In this document: positions 31,071-36,955 of the stretch, piece by piece
How positions within the stretch are numbered: the first letter of the stretch is position 1
Layout of the letters: each line of letters opens with the position of its first letter
DNA from: a virus
DNA: 37,171 nt
IMG/VR virus record: IMGVR_UViG_3300020183_000229
Location: 1-37,171 of that record
Strand: one strand, 5' to 3'
Notes under the pieces: model-generated
The model's input: the letters and a program-made list of their open reading frames with translations, nothing else
What the model was told of the DNA's origin: nothing
Databases searched by the model: none
Made by a program: the position numbers and the translations under genes

Positions 31071-31133
31071 AGGTTAGTTACAGCAATCATAAATGCATTC
31101 AACTTGTAATTGAAAAACGCAAAAAACTAACCT
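31071..31133 (+). ncRNA. Element E1: minimal tRNA-like RNA with Thr(UGU) anticodon loop
   Basis: 63 nt. AGGTTAGTT (31071-31079) pairs perfectly with AACTAACCT (31125-31133). Between them are CAGCAA (31081-31086), a possible 3-bp GCA/TGC D-like hairpin, and a perfect 5-bp anticodon-type stem TTCAA/TTGAA with a 7-base loop CTTGTAA (31103-31109), identical to the anticodon loop of tRNA-Thr(UGU) at 30641. Only 10 bases replace the variable and T arms. No CCA follows; GTTG does. It belongs to a five-member element family in this array. Confidence 0.65.
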
Positions 31134-31143
31134 GTTGTTTAAT

Positions 31144-31233
31144 GGAAGTGTGGCAGAGTATGGTTTATTGCACCGGTCTTGAAAACCGACGACCCGAAAG
31201 GGTCCGTGAGTTCGAATCTCACCGCTTCCGCCA
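31144..31233 (+). tRNA. tRNA-Ser(UGA)
   Basis: Acceptor GGAAGTG/CGCTTCC, anticodon arm CCGGT-CTTGAAA-ACCGA, class II variable arm GACCC-GAAA-GGGTC, T arm GTGAG/CTCAC, CCA. Its anticodon loop is copied in element E2. Confidence 0.94.
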
Positions 31234-31235
31234 TT

Positions 31236-31310
31236 AGCCGTGTAGCTCAGAGGAAGAGCAATCGCTTGATAAGCGATAGGTCGACATTTCGAAACTGTCC
31301 ATGGCTACCA
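31236..31310 (+). tRNA. tRNA-Ile(GAU)
   Basis: Acceptor AGCCGTG/CATGGCT, anticodon arm ATCGC-TTGATAA-GCGAT, T-loop TTCGAAA, CCA. Confidence 0.93.
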
Positions 31311-31317
31311 AGTCTAT

Positions 31318-31394
31318 CGCGGAGTAGGGGAGCAGCCGTCCCCGCTGGTTTCATATGCCAGAGATCGTAGGTGCGAATCCTACCTCCGCAACCA
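31318..31394 (+). tRNA. tRNA-Met(CAU), initiator-like
   Basis: Acceptor CGCGGAG/CTCCGCA has a C1-A72 mismatch, the hallmark of bacterial initiator tRNA. Anticodon arm CTGGT-TTCATAT-GCCAG; the three G-C pairs usual in initiator anticodon stems are not all present. T-loop TGCGAAT, CCA encoded. Confidence 0.88.
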
Positions 31395-31402
31395 GAAAGT
31401 AG

Positions 31403-31431
31403 TTGATTTTTTTATTCAACAGAACTATAAT
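31403..31431 (+). promoter_or_regulatory. Sigma70-like promoter inside the tRNA array
   Basis: TTGATT (31403-31408), 17-base spacer, TATAAT (31426-31431), 18 bases before tRNA-Asp. Confidence 0.84.
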
Positions 31432-31448
31432 CAACAAACTAGAGACTT

Positions 31449-31524
31449 GGTCTTAAAGTGTTCATGGACGCACGCTGGCTTGTCACGCCAGAAGAGTGGG
31501 GATCGTTACCCCCTAGGACCGCCA
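31449..31524 (+). tRNA. tRNA-Asp(GUC)
   Basis: Acceptor GGTCTTA/TAGGACC, anticodon arm CTGGC-TTGTCAC-GCCAG, G/C-rich T stem with loop ATCGTTA (atypical), CCA. Confidence 0.9.
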
Positions 31525-31529
31525 GATTT

Positions 31530-31606
31530 GCCCCGGTGACGGAATTGGTATACGTGTTGGTCTTAGAAGCCAAATTTTAGGAGTTCGAGTCTCCTCTGGG
31601 GCACCA
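31530..31606 (+). tRNA. tRNA-Leu(UAG)
   Basis: Acceptor GCCCCGG/CTGGGGC, anticodon arm TTGGT-CTTAGAA-GCCAA, T arm AGGAG-TTCGAGT-CTCCT, CCA. The variable region is only 5 bases, unlike a normal class II tRNA-Leu. Confidence 0.9.
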
Positions 31607-31613
31607 AGTTTAT

Positions 31614-31688
31614 TGCCAAGTAGCACAGCGGTAGTGCAGGAGACTGTTAATCTCTTGGTCGTAGGTTCGATCCCTACCTTGGCAGCCA
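31614..31688 (+). tRNA. tRNA-Asn(GUU)
   Basis: Perfect acceptor TGCCAAG/CTTGGCA, anticodon arm GGAGA-CTGTTAA-TCTCT, T-loop TTCGATC, CCA. Confidence 0.94.
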
Positions 31689-31704
31689 GACATGTTAAAT
31701 ATAA

Positions 31705-31781
<77 letters not shown>

Positions 31782-31787
31782 AGTTTA

Positions 31788-31840
31788 GGATCCTTTCAGC
31801 ATATAAAAAACTTTACTTGAAATAAAGCCAAAGCGGATCC
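31788..31840 (+). ncRNA. Element E2: minimal tRNA-like RNA with Ser(UGA) anticodon loop
   Basis: 53 nt. GGATCC (31788-31793) pairs with GGATCC (31835-31840). Inside are TTTCAGCA (31794-31801) and a perfect 5-bp anticodon-type stem CTTTA/TAAAG with loop CTTGAAA (31816-31822), identical to the anticodon loop of tRNA-Ser(UGA) at 31144. Only CCAAAGC stands where variable and T arms would be. AGTTG follows. Same family as E1, and it lies immediately upstream of groES. Confidence 0.62.
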
Positions 31841-31873
31841 AGTTGATTTAATAATTAAAAGAGGACATAGTAT

Positions 31874-32146
31874 ATGAAAAGCTCTAACATCAGACCGATG
31901 AAGAAGATGGTTCTTATTCAGCAAATTGGATTTGATTATAAAAGTAAAGCCGGTCTCATCATCGACGCAGATGCTTTAGGACATCATGCTACTGCACGAG
32001 TTCTTGCTGTAGGACCTGACTGTACTGAAGTAAAGAAGGGTGATGAAGTTTATCCTGCCTGGTCAACTGCGCAAATTGTAAAGTGTGATGATAAGGAAGA
32101 CGTCGCGATGATTAACGAAGATAATATTATCGCTGTTAAGATTTAA
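31874..32146 (+). CDS. groES: GroES-like co-chaperonin
   Basis: 90 aa. N-terminal NIRPMKKMVLIQQ and the following mobile-loop region match GroES; GLIIDADALGHHATARVLAVGPD and VKKGDEVYPAW...NEDNIIAVKI complete the GroES beta barrel. It is a little shorter than host GroES (about 97). It would cap host GroEL to fold phage capsid protein, as T4 gp31 does for gp23. AGAGGACATAGT precedes the ATG. It stands alone between tRNA-Pro/E2 and tRNA-Ala. Confidence 0.87.
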   Translation: MKSSNIRPMKKMVLIQQIGFDYKSKAGLIIDADALGHHATARVLAVGPDCTEVKKGDEVYPAWSTAQIVKCDDKEDVAMINEDNIIAVKI

Positions 32147-32222
32147 GGGGCCATAGCTCATCTGGGAGAGCGCCTGCTTTGCACGCAGGAGGTGGTCGGT
32201 TCGAGTCCGATTGGTTCCACCA
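32147..32222 (+). tRNA. tRNA-Ala(UGC)
   Basis: Acceptor GGGGCCA/TGGTTCC (two G-T pairs), anticodon arm CCTGC-TTTGCAC-GCAGG, T-loop TTCGAGT, CCA. Starts at the base after the groES stop. Confidence 0.93.
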
Positions 32223-32224
32223 AT

Positions 32225-32298
32225 TGGGGTATCGTCTAATGGTAGGACACTGGATTTTGATTCCAGGTATCGTGGTTCGAGTCCATGTACCCCAGCCA
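32225..32298 (+). tRNA. tRNA-Gln(UUG)
   Basis: Acceptor TGGGGTA/TACCCCA, anticodon arm CTGGA-TTTTGAT-TCCAG, T-loop TTCGAGT, CCA. Confidence 0.93.
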
Positions 32299-32303
32299 AG
32301 TAT

Positions 32304-32379
32304 GGACGCTTAGCTCAGTAGGTAGAGCAGTAGACTTTTAATCTATTGGTCGTGGGTTCGAATCCCGCAGCGTCTACCA
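32304..32379 (+). tRNA. tRNA-Lys(UUU)
   Basis: Acceptor GGACGCT/AGCGTCT, anticodon arm GTAGA-CTTTTAA-TCTAT, T-loop TTCGAAT, CCA. Confidence 0.94.
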
Positions 32380-32385
32380 TTCAGT

Positions 32386-32407
32386 GGAGTTGTAAGCTTA
32401 CAACTCC
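32386..32407 (+). repeat. Perfect 22-base palindrome
   Basis: GGAGTTGTAAG is followed directly by CTTACAACTCC. It would form a hairpin with a minimal loop between tRNA-Lys and tRNA-Val. No U-run follows, so RNA processing or 3' protection is likelier than termination. Confidence 0.7.
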
Positions 32408-32420
32408 CCACAAAGATTAC

Positions 32421-32495
32421 GGGTGGTTAGCTCAGTGGTAGAGCGTCTCGTTTACACCGAGAGGGTCGGGAGTTCGAAACTCTCACCGCCCACCA
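32421..32495 (+). tRNA. tRNA-Val(UAC)
   Basis: Acceptor GGGTGGT/ACCGCCC, anticodon arm TCTCG-TTTACAC-CGAGA, T-loop TTCGAAA, CCA. Confidence 0.94.
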
Positions 32496-32501
32496 TATAA
32501 T

Positions 32502-32577
<76 letters not shown>

Positions 32578-32584
32578 ATGATGA

Positions 32585-32661
32585 GCCCTGATGACGGAAT
32601 AGGTATACGTATCGGACTTAAAATCCGAGTTCTGAGGGTTCGAGTCCCTCTCAGGGTACCA
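32585..32661 (+). tRNA. tRNA-Leu(UAA)
   Basis: Acceptor GCCCTGA/TCAGGGT, anticodon arm TCGGA-CTTAAAA-TCCGA, T arm GAGGG/CCCTC, CCA. Variable region only 5 bases, as in tRNA-Leu(UAG). Confidence 0.91.
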
Positions 32662-32670
32662 ATATGATAG

Positions 32671-32688
32671 GCCGATCTAGTTATCGGC
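32671..32688 (+). repeat. Hairpin after tRNA-Leu(UAA)
   Basis: GCCGAT-CTAGTT-ATCGGC, perfect 6-bp stem without a clear U-run, just before the promoter of the E3-E5/Ro-like unit. Confidence 0.5.
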
Positions 32689-32703
32689 ACCAGCAGATTT
32701 TAG

Positions 32704-32732
32704 TGGTTTTTATTTTCAAGGGTCGGTATAAT
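32704..32732 (+). promoter_or_regulatory. Promoter of the E3-E5/Ro60-like unit
   Basis: TGGTTT (32704-32709), 17-base spacer, TATAAT (32727-32732). The predicted start near 32739 is just before element E3, so the elements form the first 390 bases of the transcript. Confidence 0.7.
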
Positions 32733-32747
32733 CGAAAAATGAGTTCT

Positions 32748-32918
32748 TGGATGGATTCAGCAACACAAAAATACATATAGAACGTCATCCTCGTGGTGAC
32801 TAGAGATCACGTCGAAGTGTGATTAGGTTTCTACTCCGAATAGTAGAATATGGTAGCCGGCGAACTCACCTGAGTGTATGGGGCTGCATGAAAAAATAAA
32901 TGACCAGCCAACCATCCA
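32748..32918 (+). ncRNA. Element E3: multi-hairpin RNA
   Basis: 171 nt closed by TGGATGG/CCATCCA (32748-32754/32912-32918), with an extra T-G pair outside. ATTCAGCAAC follows the 5' arm and GTTA follows the 3' arm. The interior carries successive hairpins: GTCATC/GGTGAC, ATCAC/GTGAT, TTCTACT/AGTAGAA (32829-32848), ACTC/GAGT and GGCTGCAT/ATG-AC-CAGCC (32882-32909). No protein-coding frame fits. First of three tandem elements before the Ro60-like gene. Confidence 0.65.
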
Positions 32919-32927
32919 GTTAAGTTT

Positions 32928-33045
32928 GGAATAGGTTCAGCAATGAACAAAACTTCGATGGCATTATGCCTTCTCCAGAGGCCGGGATCTCCTGGCGACA
33001 TGAGTTTCGATTTCTCATGTAAAACAAAAAGTAGGAAACTATTCC
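32928..33045 (+). ncRNA. Element E4: multi-hairpin RNA with T-loop-like hairpin
   Basis: 118 nt closed by GGAATAG/CTATTCC (32928-32934/33039-33045), extra T-G pair outside, GTTG after. GTTCA-GCAA-TGAAC (32935-32948) puts the conserved CAGCAA in a hairpin. GGCA/TGCC, CCAGAG/CTCCTGG and CATGAG/CTCATG (32999-33019) follow; the last has TTCGATT, a tRNA T-loop sequence, in its loop. Confidence 0.65.
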
Positions 33046-33054
33046 GTTGTTTTT

Positions 33055-33113
33055 AGGTTCAGTTCAGCAAAACTAAAGATACATCAGTCAATCTGACTAG
33101 TAAAGTAGAACCT
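33055..33113 (+). ncRNA. Element E5: small structured RNA
   Basis: 59 nt closed by AGGTTC/GAACCT (33055-33060/33108-33113), extra T-G pair outside, GTTG after. TTCAGCAA at 33063-33070 and the hairpin AGTCA-ATC-TGACT (33086-33098) lie inside. Its flanks closely resemble E1 (TTTAGGTT near the start, ACCTGTTG at the end). It ends 21 bases before the Ro60-like ATG, next to its SD. Confidence 0.6.
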
Positions 33114-33134
33114 GTTGAAAAGAGGATAAGTGAA

Positions 33135-34541
33135 ATGAACGCTTTTGTAAATGCAGTTGTTAATCAAGAAGCACGTACCGAAAACGGTATGGTAGCTCGT
33201 AAGTCTACCGCTAAGGCGACTGTAGACTTGTTCTTTAAAATTGGTGGATCACGTGGTAAGAATATTATCCCAGATTTCACCGCAGCACTAGTTGAGAATG
33301 AAGATGTAGCTCTTCGCATTACTCAATGGGCTCGCGACGTACGCGGGGGTGCGGGTGAACGCGAACTGTTCCGTCAGGTATTGAAGCATCTAGAAACCAC
33401 TCGTCCAGAGTTGGCCGTTCGTCTGCTTCATAAGGTTCCTGAGGTAGGTCGTTGGGATGATCTTCTAGTGCTAGACGGTCCTCTGAAGGCTAACGCTTTC
33501 GAGTTGATTAAGTCTGCACTAGAAGCCGGACACGGTCTAGCAGCAAAGTGGATGCCTCGTAAGGGCAAGATCGCGGAAGAACTTCGTGAGTACTTTGGCT
33601 GGACCCCTAAGTTCTATCGTAAGCGTTTGGTAGAACTAACCAAGGTTGTTGAATCTCAGATGTGTGCAAACGAATGGGATAACATCAACTTCAGTCATGT
33701 GCCTTCATTGGCTTCCGCTCGCTACAAGAAAGCTTTCTTTAAGCATACTCCAAAGTATGCTGAGTATGTGGCTTCTCTTGTTAAGGGTGACAGCCCTAAG
33801 GTGAAGGTAAATGCAGGTGCAGTATATCCTTATGATGTTCTTAAGGGTGTAATCAATACTTCCTTTAACAAGACTCAACTTGATCTTGTTAAGATGCAGT
33901 GGGAGGCGCTAGAGAACTTTGTTGGTGATGCCAACATTCTTCCTCTAGTAGACGTGTCAGGTTCTATGGCTTGCCTAGCTGGTCAGAAGTCAACCTTTAC
34001 ATGCCTAGATGTAGCTGTATCTCTAGGCCTGTACCTGGCTGATAAGAACAAGGGAGCGTTCAAGGATACTTTCTTGACCTTCTCAGGTAAGCCTGAGTTA
34101 TTGCATCTAAAGGGTGATATCATCCAGAAGTGTAATCAGATGACTAAGTCTAAATGGGAGATGAATACCAACCTGAGCGCTGCTATTCAGAAGATTCTGG
34201 ATGTAGCTGTAAAGGGCAATGTCTCACAGGAAGATATGCCAAAGATGCTTTTGGTTCTATCAGACATGCAGTTTGACCAATGCGCACGCCTTGATGATTC
34301 TGCTATTCAGATGATCGAACGTAAGTACGAAGAAGCTGGATACGAAATGCCAAAGATTGTGTTCTGGTGCTTGAACTCAAAAGACAACGTACCTGTGAAG
34401 TACAACAAGCAGGGTGTTGCTCTGGTATCTGGCTTCTCGCCAAGTATTGTGAAAGCAGTACTATCTGCCAACATGAACGACTTCACTCCAGAAGCAATCA
34501 TGTTGAAGACTGTGATGGTTGATCGTTACGCGATTGCCTGA
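33135..34541 (+). CDS. Ro60-like DUF2828/TROVE-vWA protein
   Basis: 468 aa. The N-terminal helical-repeat part (about 30-260) has RDVRGGAGERELFR (67-80) and VPEVGRWDDLL (101-111), signature motifs of DUF2828 and shared in spirit with TROVE domains. The C-terminal von Willebrand A domain (about 265-440) has an intact MIDAS: DVSGS (273-277), T345 and D377. Ro60 proteins form a ring that binds misfolded RNA and Y RNAs; DUF2828 proteins are usually placed as Ro-like RNA-binding relatives, which I recall rather than can test. Start ATG 33135 with GAGGA 8 bases before. Three structured RNA elements lie directly upstream under one promoter, a strong hint of an RNA partner. A terminator follows. Confidence 0.8.
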   Translation: MNAFVNAVVNQEARTENGMVARKSTAKATVDLFFKIGGSRGKNIIPDFTAALVENEDVALRITQWARDVRGGAGERELFRQVLKHLETTRPELAVRLLHKVPEVGRWDDLLVLDGPLKANAFELIKSALEAGHGLAAKWMPRKGKIAEELREYFGWTPKFYRKRLVELTKVVESQMCANEWDNINFSHVPSLASARYKKAFFKHTPKYAEYVASLVKGDSPKVKVNAGAVYPYDVLKGVINTSFNKTQLDLVKMQWEALENFVGDANILPLVDVSGSMACLAGQKSTFTCLDVAVSLGLYLADKNKGAFKDTFLTFSGKPELLHLKGDIIQKCNQMTKSKWEMNTNLSAAIQKILDVAVKGNVSQEDMPKMLLVLSDMQFDQCARLDDSAIQMIERKYEEAGYEMPKIVFWCLNSKDNVPVKYNKQGVALVSGFSPSIVKAVLSANMNDFTPEAIMLKTVMVDRYAIA

Positions 34542-34564
34542 CCTACTCTTAAACGAGTAATGAG

Positions 34565-34589
34565 AGGGCCCTAGTGGCCCTTTCTTTTT
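34565..34589 (+). terminator. Rho-independent terminator after Ro60-like gene
   Basis: AGGGCC/GGCCCT (34565-34570/34576-34581), 5-base loop, then TTTCTTTTT. Confidence 0.88.
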
Positions 34590-34605
34590 ATATAAAATAA
34601 ATAAC

Positions 34606-34695
34606 GGAGGATGGGCCGGATGGTAAGGCAGCGGTTTGCTAAACCGTAGATCAGTTAAAATGGGTCAGTGGGTTCGATTCCCACATCCTCCGCCA
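34606..34695 (+). tRNA. tRNA-Ser(GCU)
   Basis: Perfect acceptor GGAGGAT/ATCCTCC, anticodon arm GCGGT-TTGCTAA-ACCGT, long class II variable region, T arm GTGGG/CCCAC, CCA. Confidence 0.93.
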
Positions 34696-34700
34696 AGTAT

Positions 34701-34781
34701 GCCCCTGTGGCCAAATTGGTATAGGCAGCTCTCTCAAAAGGAGTGTTATGTATCTCGGTTCGAGTCCGAGCAGGGGTACCA
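34701..34781 (+). tRNA. tRNA-Leu(CAA)
   Basis: Acceptor GCCCCTG/CAGGGGT, anticodon arm GCTCT-CTCAAAA-GGAGT, 9-base variable region, T-loop TTCGAGT, CCA. Third Leu isoacceptor. Confidence 0.88.
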
Positions 34782-34789
34782 AGATTAAT

Positions 34790-34864
34790 GTGTAGGTGAC
34801 CGAACGACTAGGTAGCAGTCTGCAAAACTGTTTCAAGTGGGTTTGACTCCCACCCTACACTCCA
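34790..34864 (+). tRNA. tRNA-Cys(GCA)
   Basis: Perfect acceptor GTGTAGG/CCTACAC, anticodon arm GCAGT-CTGCAAA-ACTGT, T-loop TTTGACT, CCA. Confidence 0.91.
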
Positions 34865-34884
34865 ATTAAGAGGTGAGTACAATC

Positions 34885-35367
34885 ATGCTAAAGAATAAAA
34901 TAGATGTTAATGAAATCAGAACATATGTAGATCAGTGTGGACCAAATACAAAGCTATATCTTGGCTGCGACTCTGAGCGAGTTCTTGTGAAAGGTCAATG
35001 GTATGCTGACTATATTCTAGCAGTGGTTGTACATATTAATTCATGCAACGGTTGCAAAATCTTTGGTGCTACAACAAGAGAAAGAGATTTTGATCAACGT
35101 AAAAATAGACCTGCTATTCGTCTAATGAATGAAGTTTATAAAGTAGCAGAATGCTATCTAGAATTAGCACAGGTGTTTGAAGATCATGAGATCGAAGTTC
35201 ACCTTGATATTAACCCTGACGATGAGTATGGTTCAAGCTGTGTAGTATCTCAGGCTATTGGTTATATTAGAGGGGTATGTAATGTTGTACCCCTGGTTAA
35301 ACCAAGAGCATTTGCTGCTTCATACGCAGCAGATCGTCTGAAGGGTCTTGGTTTGCTGGCAGCGTAG
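34885..35367 (+). CDS. RNase H-like protein, YkuK/DUF458-like
   Basis: 160 aa. LYLGCDSERVLV (about 24-35) begins a ribonuclease-H-like strand with its Asp, followed by YADYILAVVVHI, a helical RLMNEVYKVAECYLELA, and VHLDINPDDEYGSS with further acidic residues; the KPRAFAASYAADR end is typical of YkuK-like proteins. The fold suggests RNA or DNA cleavage or binding, but activity is unproven for this family. Start ATG 34885 (AAGAGG 11 bases upstream) rather than GTG 34873. It lies between tRNA-Cys and tRNA-His, so an RNA-processing role is an attractive guess. Confidence 0.68.
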   Translation: MLKNKIDVNEIRTYVDQCGPNTKLYLGCDSERVLVKGQWYADYILAVVVHINSCNGCKIFGATTRERDFDQRKNRPAIRLMNEVYKVAECYLELAQVFEDHEIEVHLDINPDDEYGSSCVVSQAIGYIRGVCNVVPLVKPRAFAASYAADRLKGLGLLAA

Positions 35368-35379
35368 CAGCCAGTCAAT

Positions 35380-35455
35380 GCAGGGGATAGTGTACCGGTG
35401 CGCACAACTGTCTGTGAAACAGTAAGATAGGGTTCAACTCCCGTCCACCTGCCCA
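35380..35455 (+). tRNA. tRNA-His(GUG)
   Basis: Anticodon arm ACTGT-CTGTGAA-ACAGT; extra 5' G (35380) opposite C73, as required in tRNA-His. The acceptor is imperfect (CAGGGGA/CCACCTG) and the outer T-stem pairs are mismatched. Confidence 0.8.
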
Positions 35456-35462
35456 GTAATTT

Positions 35463-35538
35463 GCACCTTTAGCTGATGTGGTCATAGCGGCGGTCTGAAG
35501 AGCCGTTGAAGTTGGTTCGATTCCAACAGGGTGCACCA
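35463..35538 (+). tRNA. tRNA-Phe(GAA)
   Basis: Acceptor GCACCTT/AGGGTGC, anticodon arm GCGGT-CTGAAGA-GCCGT, T arm GTTGG-TTCGATT-CCAAC, CCA. Confidence 0.93.
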
Positions 35539-35543
35539 AAAGA

Positions 35544-35617
35544 ATCTCAGTAGTGTAACGGCAGCATTACAGTCTCCAAAACTGTCGGTGGGGGTTCGAA
35601 TCCCTCCTGGGATGCCA
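35544..35617 (+). tRNA. tRNA-Trp(CCA)
   Basis: Acceptor ATCTCAG/CTGGGAT, anticodon arm ACAGT-CTCCAAA-ACTGT, T arm GGGGG-TTCGAAT-CCCTC, CCA. Confidence 0.93.
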
Positions 35618-35651
35618 AATTAAAACAAGCTTAACAAAGACTGCTTTACAG

Positions 35652-35696
35652 TTGATTTAAATTAGCCCTTATGCTATAATCAGTAGCGTAAGGGCT
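35652..35696 (+). promoter_or_regulatory. Promoter overlapping a terminator-like inverted repeat
   Basis: TTGATT (35652-35657), 17-base spacer, TATAAT (35675-35680). AGCCCTTA (35664-35671) and TAAGGGCT (35689-35696), followed by TTCTT, form an 8-bp stem with the -10 in its loop, possibly the terminator of the tRNA array combined with a new start. Confidence 0.75.
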
Positions 35697-35730
35697 TTCT
35701 TATACCATTCAAAGGAATTTTAGAGTAATT

Positions 35731-36064
35731 ATGAACGAATATACGCCGGATGTATGGCACATCCTTAAACTAGAAGGATATTCTAATTCAGAGGGTCCTG
35801 TATATAAAGTACTGGCAGGCTGGTACGGAGGATTTACAGGAAGCGATTCCTGGAAACTTAACAGCGGTATTACCGAGATAGTGGATCAAGGTGATTACTA
35901 CGACATCAAAGGATATTCTGGTTGGTAGCGTTTATAAATGTTACAAAGGAATTGAAAGGTTTTCAGGTCTTACATCAAGTATGCTAACATACTGGCAAAA
36001 AGAATCTAATATTAAAGTTGAAGCAATAAGTATTGAAGATACAATTAAATTTTTAAAGGAGTAA
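35731..36064 (+). pseudogene. Frameshifted small conserved phage gene
   Basis: The first frame (35731-35928) ends DIKGYSGW with an early stop. The next frame (+1, from 35924 to 36064) continues GSVYKCYKGIERFSG and ends at TAA, giving the expected continuation of the family pattern GYSGSVYKC. At the junction TGGT is repeated (TCTGGTTGGTAGCG), so a 4-base duplication explains the shift. Together the parts would make about 112 aa. It is either a recent mutation, a sequencing error, or less likely programmed +1 shifting. The original protein is a small phage hypothetical with GGFTGSDSWKLNSGI. Confidence 0.75.
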
Positions 36065-36067
36065 GTT

Positions 36068-36625
36068 ATGCCAGGCGTGTTTCTCGTAAGTGATACACAC
36101 TTTGGTCACGCTGGTGTTTGTCGCTTCATGCGTGATGATGGTGTTACCAAACTTCGTCCGTGGGATAGTCCTGAAGAGATGGATGAAGAAATGGTAATGA
36201 GGTGGAACGAAACTGTTCGACCAACCGACAAAGTCTATCATCTGGGTGACGTTGTTATTAATAGAAAAGCACTTAACATTCTTCCTCGCCTGAACGGTGA
36301 TAAAGTTCTTATTAAGGGCAATCATGATATCTTTAAACTGGAAGATTATACTAGACACTTTAGAGATATTCGTGCTTATCATGTGATGAACAATATAATT
36401 CTTAGTCACATTCCTATTCATGCTGAGTCTAAAGGTAGGTTTGCTGGTAATATTCACGGACATCTTCATTCAAATAGAGTGAAAGTAAATGATGTAATTG
36501 ATCCTTGGTATCACTGCGTCTGTGTCGAACAAACAGACTTTAAGCCAATTTTGTTTGAGCATGTCTTGAAAAGGATGGAAAATGAACGTGATGAGTTGGC
36601 TTCAATACAGCGATATATCGATTAG
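36068..36625 (+). CDS. Calcineurin-like metallophosphoesterase
   Basis: 185 aa. The metal-binding blocks are in order: SDTHFGH (8-14), HLGDVV, KGNHD, LSHIPIH and IHGHLH. All five motifs of the binuclear metallophosphoesterase fold are intact. Substrates of the family range from phosphoproteins to cyclic nucleotides and DNA; none can be chosen here. GGAG precedes the ATG. Its 3' end overlaps the next gene by 44 bases. Confidence 0.85.
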   Translation: MPGVFLVSDTHFGHAGVCRFMRDDGVTKLRPWDSPEEMDEEMVMRWNETVRPTDKVYHLGDVVINRKALNILPRLNGDKVLIKGNHDIFKLEDYTRHFRDIRAYHVMNNIILSHIPIHAESKGRFAGNIHGHLHSNRVKVNDVIDPWYHCVCVEQTDFKPILFEHVLKRMENERDELASIQRYID

Positions 36626-36767
36626 TATTAGTCTAAACCCCGTCAGATGGCTACAAGCAGAGCTATCTTTGACGGGGCCTGATGATATGAATCCTAAGAT
36701 GAGAGCATTTTATTTTAGAGCGCTCTTCCTAACAGTACAGGCAGTAATAGATGACGGGAGTTGGTAA
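36582..36767 (+). CDS. Small hypothetical protein
   Basis: 61 aa overlapping the phosphoesterase gene by 44 bases, with AAGGATGG upstream. ATG 36591 could also start it. The part after the overlap (NPVRWLQAELSLTGPDDMNPKMRAFYFRALF) looks like a conserved small domain. Function unknown. Confidence 0.55.
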   Translation: MNVMSWLQYSDISISISLNPVRWLQAELSLTGPDDMNPKMRAFYFRALFLTVQAVIDDGSW

Positions 36768-36955
36768 TGTTTATTTTAATGCTACAGCTTAGAGAAAAAC
36801 TAGGCGACGTGATGCTAATTCCTATTGTGCTATATCCGCTACTTTTTATTTGGTCGCTCAATACATTATTTGCTCTTGAAATACTTTACTCCTGGAGTAC
36901 ATATTTTGCATCTTGGGCTATTCTTCTTATTTTTGAACTTGGAGTTATGCAATGA
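36767..36955 (+). CDS. Small membrane protein
   Basis: 62 aa, starting with an ATG that overlaps the previous TAA, GGGAG upstream. After a short amphipathic start it has two hydrophobic segments (about 16-36 and 42-60). Unknown function. The stop overlaps the next ATG (ATGA). Confidence 0.65.
   Translation: MFILMLQLREKLGDVMLIPIVLYPLLFIWSLNTLFALEILYSWSTYFASWAILLIFELGVMQ

Noticed and set aside
31179-31370. Open frame across tRNA-Ser, tRNA-Ile and tRNA-Met
   Set aside because: It overlaps three well-formed tRNAs and gives a protein with no recognisable pattern.
31843-31871. A -35-like TTGATT after element E2, in front of groES
   Set aside because: No acceptable -10 at 16-18 bases (CATAGT only); kept only as the GTTG flank of the element. 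It also warns that part of that flank may be promoter-derived.
32748-33113. Direct match to the classical Y RNA Ro-binding stem (GGUCCGA-type bulged helix)
   Set aside because: I could not find the bulged motif; only weak TGACTAG similarities. The Y-RNA idea rests on position and structure, not on this motif.
35915-35930. Programmed +1 frameshift as the explanation for the split gene
   Set aside because: A simple TGGT duplication explains the shift, and no slippery codon or stimulatory structure is evident; left only as a remote alternative.
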